Shown in pieces: positions 48,420 through 62,096 of a stretch of DNA of 64,000 nucleotides (the first letter of the stretch is position 1; each line of letters opens with the position of its first letter). The position numbers were made by a program, and so were the translations under genes. The stretch comes from Cololabis saira (lineage: Eukaryota; Chordata; Actinopteri; Beloniformes; Belonidae). The notes beneath the pieces are model-generated. The model did not search any database. It was not told where the DNA came from and saw only the letters and a program-made list of their open reading frames with translations. The stretch spans positions 40,248,958 through 40,312,957 of the forward strand of contig NC_084596.1 in NCBI RefSeq assembly GCF_033807715.1, given 5' to 3'.

Positions 48420-50544
48420 TGGGCAATGAATGTAGCGTGGACTTGACAACCGACTCGGCACAACGCTGGTCTGTGGTGCTGATGCGAGAGCTCTGAAGAC
48501 CAGATGAAAGGCAAAGCCTCCGATCTATCAGTCAGTCCAGTTCTGACCCTCATCGATGCTCAAGGACGCTGCGCAGTAACTAAAATAATGAAATTACAGA
48601 TACTAGCTGCTGAAATGAGCTTCCTTTAAAGGGTGGCTGGACTAACCCTTGTGGTGTAGTAATCTGTGAGGAGCTCAGAGTCTCTGCTCCTCTGCGTTGC
48701 TACGGTTACGAGGTCAGTCCAATCTTGTGGAATCTTCAGTCATAAACAAATATTTTAGTTGCTTAGGTCCCGACTGGACTGAAGTGTTGATTGGTACAAA
48801 CTGGCATCCACATTTACACACCCAAGACTTGAGATTGACATTGTTACACCGTTGTATATACGTATTTAGTGTGACTGTATATTGCAGAAGAAGTTTTCAG
48901 CAAAACATTGTCAAATTAAAGAAGACACCTGGATCTCATGCGAGGTGAACGTGATGCTGTACAGCCTGGAAAAGTCTGGAGGCGCTATGAAGCTGAAAAA
49001 CAGATATATTTAGAAACAATGCAGAAGTTTTCAGAGAGTGCTCAGAGTTAGCTGCACCATGAGAATGGATATATTAACAACTATTTGGATAAGACATGAT
49101 GTAATGTATTCAAATTGCACTGCACTGGCAAACTGCTCATGATGTTTTCTTTTCACGTGTTAATGCGCCACTGACCAAGGGATCATTACATATTCACCAA
49201 GGCTCTGCAAAGGGATGTCTGTGCAAACTCTGACAAAAATAGATTATGAGCAATTAGGATGCATGAGGAACATCAAAAGGCTGTCAGACAGAGCACTCCT
49301 GATATCATCTTATATAACAATCAAACCGACTGTGGTGACGCTGACTCAAAGAGACCATCCAACAATCCTCAGCGGCTCGTTGGGCTCAGCCCTGCGCCTG
49401 CGAGCCACCGTGTCAATCAACAGAGGAGTCAGAGGAAGGGCAAGTTCATTCACAGATGCAGCTGAGAAAAGTAATGATCTGAAATGATTCAGATTAAGTA
49501 GATCACCAGTATTTCCACTTCTATAAGGGGTAGATTTCTTTGCTTTATAGGATGTATCTAAGTCGAGATTCAAGGATGATCAACTTGTGAATTGATTTGA
49601 TTCATATTGATGTAGTTATAGGAGGTCTGGACATCTGTTTAACGTAGACATCCTTTTTCACTTCTGAATGAAAACAAGTTATTTCTATTAATGTGTCATT
49701 CGTTATCTGCCTTCAAACAGAAGACCGGGTAACCAAACGTTGTATGACCAGGTCACCGCTCAGATCCGTTACGTCACACCTCCGGAAACAAGCGCGTGGT
49801 TTAACTTTGTTCATCTTGTTCGAACATTTTGGCACAATTTTCACTGAAATAAGGTTTTTTCCAAGCTTGTAATATGTCACCAAAAACATAACTTCCACTT
49901 TATATTGATTGATTTTTAGTATCAGGTGTAGCAGCACATCCTGTGATCACCGCTCCCCTTGGTACCCTGCGTTTAACTTGCTGCTCATGTTTGTGAGATC
50001 CGTATTAACATCCAGAGATCCACCGCCGCGTCTCGCTTGCTGAGCTCTCAGATCTATTTCAGTGCTGCGGTTCCTCATTTGTGCTCCACTGACTTATTTG
50101 CAGTCTTCCTTCCCTTCTTTGTAGACATGATCTCAGGACGCTAGATTTGATTTGATTGTGCGTCGTAAACCACATCAGTGTTCGGTGCCAAAAATGTCAT
50201 TTTCCTCAAATCACAGGCAGTCACTCACAAGTGGTTTTCTCCGTACTGGTTTATTAGAAAGTTTATCTCAGAATTTCTCGTGAAAAGTAAAAAATGTTTT
50301 ATACTAAATAGACTTTATTGATCCGCAGGGGGAAATTCAAGGTTGCTGTTTTGTTGTTTTAAAACAAAATAACATGTGAACCACGTGGATTAAGTTTGTG
50401 TTTTTTACCAAAATCTGTGTCTGGATTTCTTTGATAAGATATAACTAAATATATGTTTCTGCCAGTGAAGCGAGAGCCAGCAAACCTGCAGTCAGTGGTA
50501 TATCAAGCGCAGCATTCAGCTACAACAATGGCCCATATTCAGTT
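48420..50544. other. unassigned sequence with a short retroposon tail
   Basis: No gene. Near 50309-50344 the string GACTTTATTGATCCGCAGGG followed by GGAAATTCAA matches a very common fish retroposon 3' end. Otherwise unassigned. Confidence 0.4.
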
Positions 50545-50933
50545 CAGTTCGGTTCAGTTCAACTTTATAGTACCCAAAGGTAAATTTGCCTTGCAATAAG
50601 GTGGTCTAGCGAGTCCAGCAACAAGACACTATCAGTAAATACATACAACATGAACATAAACCATCATCACAACATAAAAGGCGACAACCTTATCTATGTA
50701 TTTAGAAGGGTTAAAGTAGTAGGTATAAAACAATGCTCAAAACATTGTGGTGCTCTATATCTGCGTCCTGACTGAAGTAGCTGAAACTGGTCGTGTAGTG
50801 GATGAGAGGTGTCTTTTAAAATAGATCCAGACAGCCTTTGTATCTGTCTGGAAAACAGCATGTCCAGATTCATCTGCTGCTCTCTCGTTACCTTACCTTC
50901 ACTATCTGGTTCATACACTTCTTATTGCTTTTT
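50545..50933 (-). pseudogene. LINE C-terminal end and 3' tail (downstream part of split LINE)
   Basis: The minus strand reads QQMNLDMLFSRQIQRL, SGSILKDTSHPLHDQF, then QLLQSGRRYRAPQ, and FIPTTLTLLN before the stop. This is the extreme C-terminus seen in a fish non-LTR retrotransposon family, where a STHPL...LLPSGRR block is typical. The sequence below 50694 (TTCAGTTCAACTTTATAGTA on the plus strand) would be its 3' untranslated tail. It continues the reverse transcriptase fragment at 53046-53390; the two are separated by the GT minisatellite. No coding potential remains. Confidence 0.75.
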
Positions 50934-51069
50934 TTTTTTTTTTACTTTTCTGCACACATATTAATGGTTAATACCATGCTGGTAAGAACCTAAGGCATAT
51001 GTGTGCATTGTTAATATATTTATCTCATTAATATATATATATACATATATATATACGCATACATACGCA

Positions 51070-53045
<1,976 letters not shown>

Positions 53046-53390
53046 ATGTGTTATTTCTAAGAGACAGATTTCCAAACCAAAACGCCATGCAGAAGGATAA
53101 AACCGATTCAATAAAAGCTTGATAAAAAAGGGTCAACAATGTTTTGTCGATATGAAAAGATGACCGTTTTCTCAGGCAAAAAAGACGTTGATTACCCTTT
53201 TTATAAACAGCCTCACAATTTGCCTCAAATGTCAGTTTACTGTCAATAACTGCACCAAGATATCTGTATGTACCAACACATTCCACTGTCCCACCTTTTA
53301 AAGTAGTCAGTTCTTGTGCTATTGTTTTTTTGTAAAATCAATCAGGATGTCTTTATTTTTAGAAATGTTCATCTGCAGGACTGTTGTGCA
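53046..53390 (-). pseudogene. LINE reverse transcriptase fragment (upstream part of split LINE)
   Basis: The minus strand reads NISKNKDILIDF (near 53350), then after a broken stretch VECVGTYRYLGAVIDSKLTF, EANCEAVYKKGNQRLFCLRK, and LLTLFYQAFIESVLSFCMAF, ending at FGNLSLRNN just where the GT array begins. These are the thumb and post-RT blocks (YLG...IDSKLTF; FIESVLSF) of a fish non-LTR retrotransposon. Frame breaks and stops lie upstream of position 53286. The next codons of the normal protein are found beyond the array at 50694-50933. Confidence 0.82.
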
Positions 53391-53630
53391 CATGCTGATA
53401 CACTTTAAAATATTTAAACCAGAGCGTGGGAGTTGTTCCTCTCCACTGTCGCCTTGTATATGCTCAGAATGGAGAAATGAAATGAAGAAAAGATTCAATT
53501 AAATCTGTTGCTATGCTGCTTTTTACTATCTGGCCTCCCTCGGCTCTTCTCATATAGACAAACAAGCACATGCCTACTCACATGGACAACTTAAACCCAC
53601 CCGACCTGGGAGACATCTCTTTTGACGGGG
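53391..53630. other. unassigned sequence
   Basis: No recognised feature. Confidence 0.4.
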
Positions 53631-53730
53631 CTAACGTGCAAACTCCACGAAGAAAGCCCCCTGCCTGGATTTGAACCAGGAACCCTCTGGCTGGGACGTA
53701 TAAGTGCTAACCAACAAGACACTATGTTGC
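53631..53730 (-). repeat. SINE-like head with Pol III-type boxes
   Basis: On the minus strand TTGGTTAGCACT resembles an A box and GGTTCAAATCC matches the B box consensus of tRNA-type Pol III promoters, about 30-40 bp apart. Then follows CTTCGTGGAGTTTGCACG, which is the start of the repeat seen at 35863. It therefore looks like the 5' part of that SINE-like family. Not a functional tRNA: no cloverleaf can be closed. Confidence 0.55.
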
Positions 53731-54857
53731 CATATTTGTGAATGTATGTTTATGAGATGGATCCAAATGAAATGTGTTGGATTATACAGTATCTGGTTGA
53801 CAACACAATGAAATGTAATGGGATTATGGCTGGAATTGGAATAGAGTACCTTGAGATGACTGTTCCTGTTAAATGGTTTGCCAATACATTTTTTCACTGA
53901 ATTCGCGATGATAATTTGCGCTTTTTACCTCCTTTAAGATTGTTTCTGTTTGCTTTTCATGTGAAATCGGAGAATGTCGGCATATAAAGTCTTCTTTTGT
54001 GCAGACCTAAAGGAGTGCTTAGTGCTATGAGGTGAGACTGTCGAGCGGAAAGCAAGCTCGGAAACATCAGGTACAGGTTACAGAGCAGTCGCATGGACTG
54101 AAAGAAATGGACCAGTGCATCAACCGAATAAAAAAATACACAATTTAGCTTCAAGGATTAATACTGGACGTGTCCAGGGCGAACCCCGGCCTTTCACCTG
54201 AGCAGAGCTGGGACGGGCTCCAGCAGACAACACGCAGGTATAGATGATGGATTAATACTGCAGTGAAAGGAGATAGAGAAGACTGCGATAATAGAAACTG
54301 CAAAGAAATCTGTAAGATTAATTGTAATACAGCAAAAGAAGCAAGAACGGCGTCATAGGTGTGTTACAGTGAGATACAGCTGTTTGAACCTGATTACAGG
54401 AATTAAGAGTATTGCGCTGTCTTAATCTTTTAAAAAGCTTAAACTATAAAGTTTCTGAAAGTTTAATAACATTTTGTGTTAATTTATTAATATAAACTTC
54501 CGCTTCACGTCAACACTCTAATGTTAAGAAGTGATGTCAAACCAAGGAGAACAACATAAATGTTTTGCTTTGTTTTTGTTGTTTTGCCATCAACGAATGC
54601 TGAATTATTATTGTAAAAGACAAAAACAAGAACCAAAGTTAACCTGAAAGTACCTTCTCAACATCTTACAAGAAAAGTGCTTTAAATGAATATTTAATTT
54701 AGCTTAAACCATTAAAGGTACATAATAACTAGAAATATGCAACTCACGCACATTTGAATTCAGTTTATATTCTTTATTACTTTTTTGCACATAATTACAA
54801 CAAAATGGGTTGTTTTGAACACTTTAATCTTTTTTACTTTTTAATTTTAATTTTTTT
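53731..54857. other. unassigned sequence with a SINE-like tail fragment
   Basis: 54165-54250 (GTGTCCAGGGCGAACCCCGG, GGACGGGCTCCAGCAGAC) resembles the 3' part of the same SINE-like family. The rest is AT-rich and unassigned. Confidence 0.45.
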
Positions 54858-54971
54858 GGAAGGAAGGAAGGAAGGAAGGAAGGAAGGAAGGAAGGAAGGA
54901 AGGAAGGAAGGAAGGAAGGAAGGAAGGAAGGAAGGAAGGAAGGAAGGAAGGAAGGAAGGAAGGAAGGAAGG
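54858..54971. repeat. (GGAA)n microsatellite
   Basis: About 28 perfect tetranucleotide units. Confidence 0.99.
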
Positions 54972-55159
54972 ATGCAAAGAGAAGTGGTGAATTAGTATCT
55001 AATATGTCAGAAAATGTAAAAGTGGACAAATAATAAATTGTATTCATAGGAGCCTTTCTAGCACAATGAACATAAGTTAGAAATAAACAATAAAATCAAC
55101 ATGCTCTACCATAAGCAAAACCGTAGTATACAAGATAACAACAAGTTAAGATTGGACAA
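54972..55159. other. unassigned sequence
   Basis: No recognised feature. Confidence 0.4.
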
Positions 55160-55470
55160 TGCAACTTCAGAGCGGAAGCAGCCTTGAATGTCGACAGGAT
55201 TTGAGGTTTGATGAGGAACTTGACTGGAGGCCGGTGGAGCTGCAGGACGGGGTTGATGTGACGGGTGGAGGAGCTTCGGGTGATGGTGCCGGCAGCTGAA
55301 TTCTGAACCAGTTGAAGTTCATGGAGGAATTTGTGAGTGAGGCCAAAGAGCAGCGAGTCCAGTAATTCGGGGAAGAAGAAGAAGTGGCGAGGCTGTGAAC
55401 GAGGACAGCCGTGGTCCGGGAGGTAAGGGAGGGGCGGAGGCGGTTAACGTCACAGAGGTGGGAGTTTGCA
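55160..55470 (-). pseudogene. L2-like LINE reverse transcriptase C-terminal fragment
   Basis: The minus strand reads HLCDVNRLRPSLTSRTTAVL, VHSLATSSS, then after a frame change SLLFGLTHKFLHELQLVQNS, AAGTITRSSSTRHINPVLQL and FKAASAL. This follows the usual order (RLRPSL...LVHAF; LQLVQNSAAR; HITPVL..LHWLPV) of the post-catalytic region of L2-type LINEs in fish. At least one frame break; 5' part missing. Confidence 0.8.
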
Positions 55471-55486
55471 GACCAGCTCATGTTTC

Positions 55487-55978
55487 ATCATCATCATCAT
55501 CAGCATCATCGTTTATTAGTCAGACTCGAGGTCCATAATAAAAACATACAACACTCAATACATAAGAACACAGTGCGACACAAGACAGTTATACCAATGT
55601 TTCCACAGAGGTGAGCAATATCTCACGTCACAAACACGAGGGCTAACCAGCTGAGCAATGATGTCACTCTGAGAAACATTTAGTCTGCAGATAAAACTAT
55701 ACATCAGATGTCTAAGCAAGGCCTGGAATGAGTTGACTCTCACTTTACAGAACAGCTCACTTGCACTACATCATCTCGGCTGTTTCAATAGTATCCTCAA
55801 GCAATCATTGTAAGCAACCTGCAACTTTTGAATGCTTGCCTTCTTAAATTTACTCCATAAAGGAGCCGTATAGAGCGGGATACAGTATGCCCTAAAGAGA
55901 CAGATCTTCACATGGTCAGAACACATGTTAAATGTCCTTCTTAGCATGTTTGCCTGAGCATAAAGGACTCGGCACAAA
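55487..55978 (-). pseudogene. second LINE 3' fragment with microsatellite tail
   Basis: The minus strand reads YAQANMLRRTFNMCSDHVKI, CLFRAYCIPLYTAPLWSKFK, IQKLQVAYNDCLRILLKQPR, then in another frame NSFQALLRHLMYSFICRLN. I recognise this as the C-terminal region of a different, widespread fish non-LTR retrotransposon. It ends in a short (ATG)n-like tail at 55487-55512, as expected for a LINE 3' end. The upstream side is cut at 55978, where foldback-family sequence begins. Confidence 0.8.
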
Positions 55979-56624
55979 CAGTACCTTGCGTGACAAAAAC
56001 TCATAATTTAGCCACTATAACAAAGAATAATATATAAATAATAATAATGTCCTAATCCGTATATATATCACGACCACGGAATCCATTGATTCGCATTGTA
56101 CAATATCTGTGGTGCTCCTATTAAAACCTCAATAAAACACTGCTAAAACAGCATTAAAAACATGCTTTTACAAACTGACAGTAACAAACAGTAACTTGTG
56201 CATCAAAAACTCATAATTTAGCCACTGTAACAAAGAATAATATATAAATAATAATAATGTCATAATCCGTGTATATATCACGACCATGGAATCCATTGAT
56301 TCGCATAGTACTATATCCGTGGTGCTCCCATTAAAACCTCAATAAAAAACTGCTAAAACAGCGTTAAAAACATGCTTTTACAAACTGACAGTAACAAACA
56401 GTACCTTGCACGACAAAAACTCATAATTTAGCCACTATAACAAAGAATAATATATACATAATAATAATGTCATATTCCGTGTATGTATCACGACAACGGA
56501 TCCCATTGACTTTGCATGGTACAATATCCGTGGTGCTAACAAGGAAATATACCACTTTCCGTGGTGGTACCACGGAAAGTGGTGAGAGGTCGTGGGCATT
56601 TCACAGATTTTTGTGAGATCAGGT
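55979..56624 (-). mobile_element. one-sided copy of the foldback family
   Basis: Three ~210-bp units (CAGTACCTTGCGTGAC-type starts near 55979, 56190 and 56398) and then the terminus with GGTACCACGGAAAGTGGTGA, CATTTCACAGATTTTTGTGA and GATCAGGTTG ending at 56624. It corresponds to the outer right arm of the palindrome at 23.0-23.6 kb but has no opposite arm. The units differ from those in the palindrome at many positions, so this copy is older. Confidence 0.87.
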
Positions 56625-57420
56625 TGACCTGTAGACAGGTAACCTGGTCCTCATGAACAAAGTGCTCCAGATGTGAAGGGTTTCTTCTCCACACTGCATG
56701 TTTCAGCTGTTTCCACAGATGTTCAGCAGCATTTAGATCAGGGCTGTTAAAGGGGCCGAATAGTCCACGTGACCTGTGACTGAGACCAAGCTTTCTGACT
56801 CTGGGCAGCACATTTCCCTCCAGAACGCTTTGATACCTCCACAGGCCGAAGACGGCCTGCGTCAGACGCAGCAAAGCAGGTCCAAAACAGAACCAGATCT
56901 CCGTCATGTTTCACAGTAGCTACGGTCTTCCTGTCTTTGAATCCTTCAGTTCTGCTGCATCTGTGAACGTAGAGCTGATGTGACTTGTCAGAAAGCATTT
57001 GTTTTCTTCTCAACTGTACAAAGCACTTTCTCCAAGAAACTTTGTGGCTTGTCAACATGCATCTTGACAAAGTCCAGTCTGGCTTTTTCATGATTTGCTT
57101 TCAACAGCGGAGTCCTCCTTGGCTGTTCACCTCTCAGACAGTGATTATTGATGTGATCCGGCACTGATGTACCTTGACCTTTTAGTTCACCTTGAATCCC
57201 TTTGGAGTTGTTCTGGGCTCCTCGGTTAGAATTCCTATTATCCGTCTCTTCGATTTGTCATCAGTTTTCCTCTTCTGTCAACGTCCAGGGAGGCTGGCTG
57301 TGGATCCTAAACGTCTGGATGAAATGTACAACTGTTGTTGCTGGAACATCAACATCATGCTTGGAGGTGGTTTTCTAGCCTTCAACATGCTTGTCTACAA
57401 TTTTCTCTAATGGGAGGTTA
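56625..57420 (-). pseudogene. Tc1-like transposase relic
   Basis: The minus strand holds pieces of a Tc1/mariner-type DDE transposase: WRKCFVQLRRKQMLSDKSHQ, LYVHRCSRTEGFKDRKTVAT, VKHDGDLVLFWTCFAAS (near 56850-57050), then VLEGNVLPRVRKLGLSHR, and NSPDLNAAEHLWKQLKHAV (56640-56800). The last block corresponds to [11 protein letters not shown], which carries the third catalytic acid. The middle block with the second Asp is deleted, and frames change. The part above 57130 may be its N-terminal half or a neighbouring repeat; I could not read it with confidence. It is directly adjacent to the foldback end at 56624. Confidence 0.78.
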
Positions 57421-59315
57421 ATGGGAGGTTACCAACACATACGTCCACGTGTGTACACACTGCCTCTTACTCTACACACATGTATTATATAAGCTTAAAG
57501 AATGCTGAGTAGGATGATGTTTCATAGTTGTAAAACAGGCTCAATGTTGTCTCAGCAGTGTAAACATTGATGAAGGTCATGATCTATGGGCAAAAAAAAA
57601 AAGATTTCCCAAATACAGCCCATTTATGAATACATATTTGCTAAAGGCAATAAAATCCACTATTTATTCTGCCCTGACAGGAATTTGATGTACATACTGC
57701 CGAAGTAGGCTCAGTTACATATGCAGTGACTTCTGTCAATAACTCGCCAGCCCAGACTAGGAGGCACATTTTTGTGCAACGGTGTGAAATGTTCAGACGC
57801 TCCTGCAATCTTTATCATTGCTGTAATCTTCGGGTTATTCAATGGAAGAAAAGGCACTTTCCCTTCCTGCGTGGTGTTCTTTAGTCACCTTTTCTGTGTG
57901 CAGACGGTCACGTCCCGTTGTGTGACAGGCTCTCAGTATTCTAGGTCAGCCCTCCAATGCTCCAGTGCGACTCAAGAATGAAAGGGCATGCACGGGGAGG
58001 AAGCAAAAATACCAGCTGGGCCACAGGAGCCAAAGCTTTCACAAAGCCCTGGACATGTATGTTCCCTGACCTGAATAACCAAGAGATCTGAGCTCAACCA
58101 GATAAAGCGTGGAGATGTTGTAAATTTGTACAATCGCTCTGTCACAGCACGCTTTTTTTTATCTGTTTTCTTACTTCTCCAAACTTTGAAGCATGCACAA
58201 TGAGGAGACTGAAGTCTTTTTATGTGGATTTGCGTTGGTGCCCGATTTAGGCACATTTACACATTGTAGCGTGTGTCTGCCAGTAGTGGGTAGTATCAGA
58301 AACCTGTGCAACAATGCAAACAGTGGGTTTCTCTTTGTTGCTACAGTAGATACTTGTCAACAAATAATTAAATGAGTTAATGTCAATGCTCTCTCTCCAC
58401 TTAACTTTCACCAAATCAACTTTAAACCTACACCAGAATGATTCCCATAATCCTTCTCTGTCTGTGGTGTGGTGGAAATCTGAAAATAAAGACTGACAAA
58501 ATAACCAAATGGTCTTTATGTCATTTAATGAAAACCTTGCAACGGATCAGTATACAATCACAACAATGTGTAATTGCACACTGATGATTTGCTCTAAGGT
58601 GTGGGTGTGTTTTATAGAAAAAGATTGTGTAAGTAAATGTATAATAATCTATAGGTGTGTTGTAATGCCAAATGTCATCAAGTCTGTAAACAGTCAAGAA
58701 AGAAATGACAATGGTCAGGTGACCAGTGGTCTCTTCCTGGATTCAGATAAAGTTAAACAACAAACAAAGAGCATTAGATAAGATGATTGCATTTCCAAGA
58801 CTCAGACAATGAGTTCATTCAAAGTACAAGTCTGGAATTAAAATGGTGCATCATATTAAGTATTACCATGTATCCGAAGAGAATATATTGTTATTTTTCC
58901 ATTACAGTGGGTATAAAGTTGTTACATACTCCACGAGAAGAAATAAATGTGTTCTTTTTCTCAAGTTGGCAAGCACATAGTTGGTCCTCGTTGGGACATT
59001 TCTTAGTTGACGAGAAACTCGTTAAGTAAGTAATCACAGGCTCCTCCCACTGCAGCACCTATGTACGGCTCACATACAGGGTTGCCAGATCCCGTGAGAA
59101 AAATAAGCAATTATATGAATGATGAAAACACTGGTGTGGAGAAATCATTTGGAAATACATCATGAAAAGAGTATGGATCGGTATGAATCAGAGGAGTTAC
59201 AAACATTTCCACAGTCAGAGTCCGATGCGTCGGGGCCACGGGTCAGGGAGGGGCTAGCAGGACTGAGCGAGAACAATTCATCACCCACTTTGACATAATG
59301 TCACATATCAGTAAA
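57421..59315. other. unassigned sequence
   Basis: AT-rich, without recognised gene, repeat or RNA. Frames up to 94 codons show no motifs. Confidence 0.45.
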
Positions 59316-59788
59316 AGCTCTGTCACACCTTGACGGTTTAGCCAGTTTTTGCTGACATATCAAAATTGCATGTTTAATGAATCCACTCACAAATCAAAAA
59401 CAGCAGCTTGTAAAAAAAAGGAGCTGCAGCGCCTTTATTTTCTGTACTAATTCTAAACATCCAGCTGAGGCTAGCAACGTCGTCCAAACCCACTCGGTCA
59501 AGTTCTCTCCACATCCGCGCAGTACCACGCCATCACGCTCTCGTCCACACGTCTCTCATGTGCATGCACGCCCACACACACTGAGCTCAGCCGGTTAAAG
59601 GGACCATGGTGCTCTTCTGACAAGGTGATGCTGATGATGGACGACAACTTGTATGTATTCTCATCTCAGCTTTGGCTGGATCCTCCATCTCTCAGATGGA
59701 CATCTGCTTCCTGTAGTCTTCAGGTGAAGTGTGTGTGTGAAAGAGTGTCAACGATCGCATACTGTAGCTCATGGCTCGCACACACGTA

Positions 59789-61222
59789 CAGTGGGGCAAA
59801 AAAGTATTAAGTCAGACACCAGTGGTGTAAGTTCTCCCACTTAAAAAGAGGAGATATACCTGTAATTTTGATCACAGGTATATCGCAACTATGAGAGACA
59901 AATCCAGAAAATCACATTGTCTGATTTTTAAAGAATGTATTTGCAAATCATAGTGGAAAATAAGTATTTGGTCAATAACAAAAGTTTATTTCAATACTTG
60001 ATGTGTTATATTGTATACCCTTTGTTAGGAATGACAGAGGTCAAATGTTTCCTGTAAGTCTTCACAAGGTTTTCCCACACTGTTTCTGGTATTTTGGCCC
60101 GTTCCTCCATGCAGATCTCCTCTAGAGCAGTGATGTTTTGGGGCTGTCGTTGGGCAACACGGAGTTTCAACTCCGTCCAAAGATTTTCTATGGGGTTGAG
60201 ATCTAGAGACTGGCTAGGCCCCTCCAGGACCTTGAAATGTTTCTTACGAAGCCACTCCTTCATTACCCGGGTGATGTGTTTGGATCATTGTCATGCTGAA
60301 AGACCCAGCCACGTTTCATCTTCAATGACCTGCTGATGGAAGGAGGTTTTCACTCAAAATCTCACGATTCATGGCCCCATTCATTCTTTCCCCTCACACG
60401 GATCAGTCGTCCTGGTCCCTTTGCAGAAAAACATCCCCAAAGAATGATGTTTCCACCCCCGTGCTTCACAGTAGGTTTGGTGTCCTTTGGATGCAACTCA
60501 GCTTTCTTTCTCCTCCAAACATGACAAGTTGTGTTTCCACCCAAAACTTCTATTTTGGTTTCATCTGACCATATAACATTCTCCCAATCCTCTTCTGCGT
60601 CATCCAAATGCTCTCTAGCAAACTTCAGACGGGCCTGGACATGTACTGGCTTCAGCAGGGGGAACGTCTGGCCCTGCAGGATCTGATCGTACTGTGTTAC
60701 TGATGGTTCCTTTGTTACTCTGGTCCCAGCTCTCTGCAGGTCATTCACTAGGTCCCCGTGTGGTTCTGGGATCTTTACTCACCGTTCTTGTGATCATTTT
60801 TAGTTAAATGGGATTAGCAAAGAGATCTTGCGTGGAGCCCCAGATCACGGGAGATTATCAGTGGTTTTGTATGTCTTCCGTTTTCTAATAATTGCTCCCA
60901 CAGTGGATTTCTTCACACCAAGCTGCTCACCTATTAGAGATTCAGTCTTCCCAGCCTGCTGCAGGTCTTTGTTTCTCACGTCCTTTGACAGCTCTGGGTT
61001 CTTGGCCATAGTGGAGTTTGGAGTGTGACTGTTTGAGGTTGTGGAGAGGTGTCTTTTATACTGATAACCAGTTAAAACAGTGGAGGACAGAGGATTCTTT
61101 CCCCCCATTCTGTCTCTCATAGTTGAAGTGAACCTATGATGAAAATTACAGGCCTCTCTCATCTTTTAAAGTGGGAGAAATTGCAAGATTGGTGGCTGAT
61201 TAAATACTTTTTTGCCCCACTG
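59789..61222 (-). mobile_element. full-length Tc1-like transposon, 1,434 bp, inactive
   Basis: The ends CAGTGGGGCAAAAAAGTATT and ATACTTTTTTGCCCCACTG are inverted repeats that continue inward with CTCCCACTT. TA flanks both sides (59787-59788 and 61223-61224). It contains one transposase pseudogene on the minus strand. Length and ends match a common fish Tc1 group. Confidence 0.93.
60006..61009 (-). pseudogene. Tc1-like transposase, disrupted
   Basis: Relic of the DDE transposase that excises and inserts the surrounding element. It begins [14 protein letters not shown] (start at 61009, chosen because the family begins there), with a helix-turn-helix segment [19 protein letters not shown] stop and a ~20-bp insertion break the frame near 60780-60845. 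The catalytic core then reads [14 protein letters not shown] (first Asp) and [13 protein letters not shown] frameshift follows near 60260-60360, in the stretch that should hold the second Asp. The last part has [15 protein letters not shown] (the glutamate) and ends PNKGYTI at 60006. All main domains are recognisable in order, so the copy is fairly young but dead. Confidence 0.92.
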
Positions 61223-61410
61223 TATAATCCGTACGCTGGCATAGGTCAAGATATTGCGCTTAATTGTTCAACAACCAGACCGTACTACGACCTATGCCAG
61301 CATGTTTCATCGTGCTCTTAGCTTCTGCAAAACCTATGACTTATTTGACGTATGCCAGCGTATTTGCCATATTTTTAAGTTGGCTAAATTGTCATGGTGC
61401 GACAGGGCCT

Positions 61411-61787
61411 TGACATAGGGAAAAATACTATTTAGTGTCATGTATTGAAGAGTAAGTGTGCAGCTTTTGTACAATTAGCCGCCGGGCGCTGCAGTGATTT
61501 ACGCTTCCCTGTCCTACAGTTTGGTTACATTTCAGGCCACCGTGTGTAAAGATTGTCCCCAGGACAAAGAAGAATCGGCAGACATGTTCATGTCTGAAGA
61601 AAACCACAGCTCAGAAAAACAAGGGCAAAAAAACAAACGCTTTTGAGATTGATAACTGGGTGAAGGCGGTGGTGAACCTTTTTAAATTACTTCACAGAAA
61701 ACAAGCCCAAAGGAGCTTGTACTAAACAGAATCCCCTACCCTGCACACACACCTCGACAGAAACGACAGAAGCAGCACGGCAGCACG
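61411..61787. other. unassigned sequence
   Basis: No recognised feature. Confidence 0.4.
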
Positions 61788-62096
61788 GTGACAATGACGG
61801 AGATGACAGATTTGGAGTTGATGAAGAAGGTGGAGGATTGGTTGTTTTCATTTGTGATTCCTGAGGAGACGGAAAAAAAGAGTTGTGGTACAACATTTCT
61901 GTTCCTCCGCGATAACCACACCCACTATGTATTTCTGACCAATCACACATTTCTCGCACACCACACAAGATGTATCGAGAACAAGCTGCGAGAACTCCCA
62001 AACGGGGGCAGTAAAAGAACAACTGTTGTTTGTCTCGCAGCCCTGGCAGGGAAGACGGATTTCTCTGTTTTTGTGGAGTTTGTAGGAACTGATTGA
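61788..62096 (+). CDS. unknown 102-codon ORF
   Basis: I do not recognise this frame. It starts with an acidic stretch (two Met in the first four residues, MTMTEMTDLELMKKVEDW), then FSFVIPEETEKKSCGTTFLF, a middle part with two CxxHxxC-unlike Cys and several Thr/His, and ends FSVFVEFVGTD. Residues alternate in a way compatible with a small folded domain, and it is longer than its neighbours' random frames. It could be an exon or a relic of an unrecognised element. Overlapping minus-strand frames of 81-111 codons are also open, which lowers confidence. Confidence 0.2.
   Translation: MTMTEMTDLELMKKVEDWLFSFVIPEETEKKSCGTTFLFLRDNHTHYVFLTNHTFLAHHTRCIENKLRELPNGGSKRTTVVCLAALAGKTDFSVFVEFVGTD

Larger units (their letters stand above)
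59316..61410. mobile_element. MITE with CTCTGTCACACC ends, hosting a Tc1-like element
   Basis: The left end AGCTCTGTCACACCTTGACG and the right end CATGGTGCGACAGGGCCT are inverted repeats, and the match extends inward (GGTTTAGCCA/TGGCTAAATT). Inside, CGCTGGCATAGGTC (61231) pairs with GACCTATGCCAGC (61282). TTGACATA lies after the right end and again 25 bp outside the left end, so the duplication is ambiguous. Without the Tc1 insert it would be about 0.66 kb. Confidence 0.7.

Noticed and set aside
53631..53730. tRNA gene
   Set aside because: A and B box-like motifs are present, but the arms do not pair as a cloverleaf; better explained as a SINE-like head.
55411..55614. Plus-strand frame with poly-His as a coding sequence
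   Set aside because: It reads through the (CAT)n tail of a minus-strand LINE fragment.
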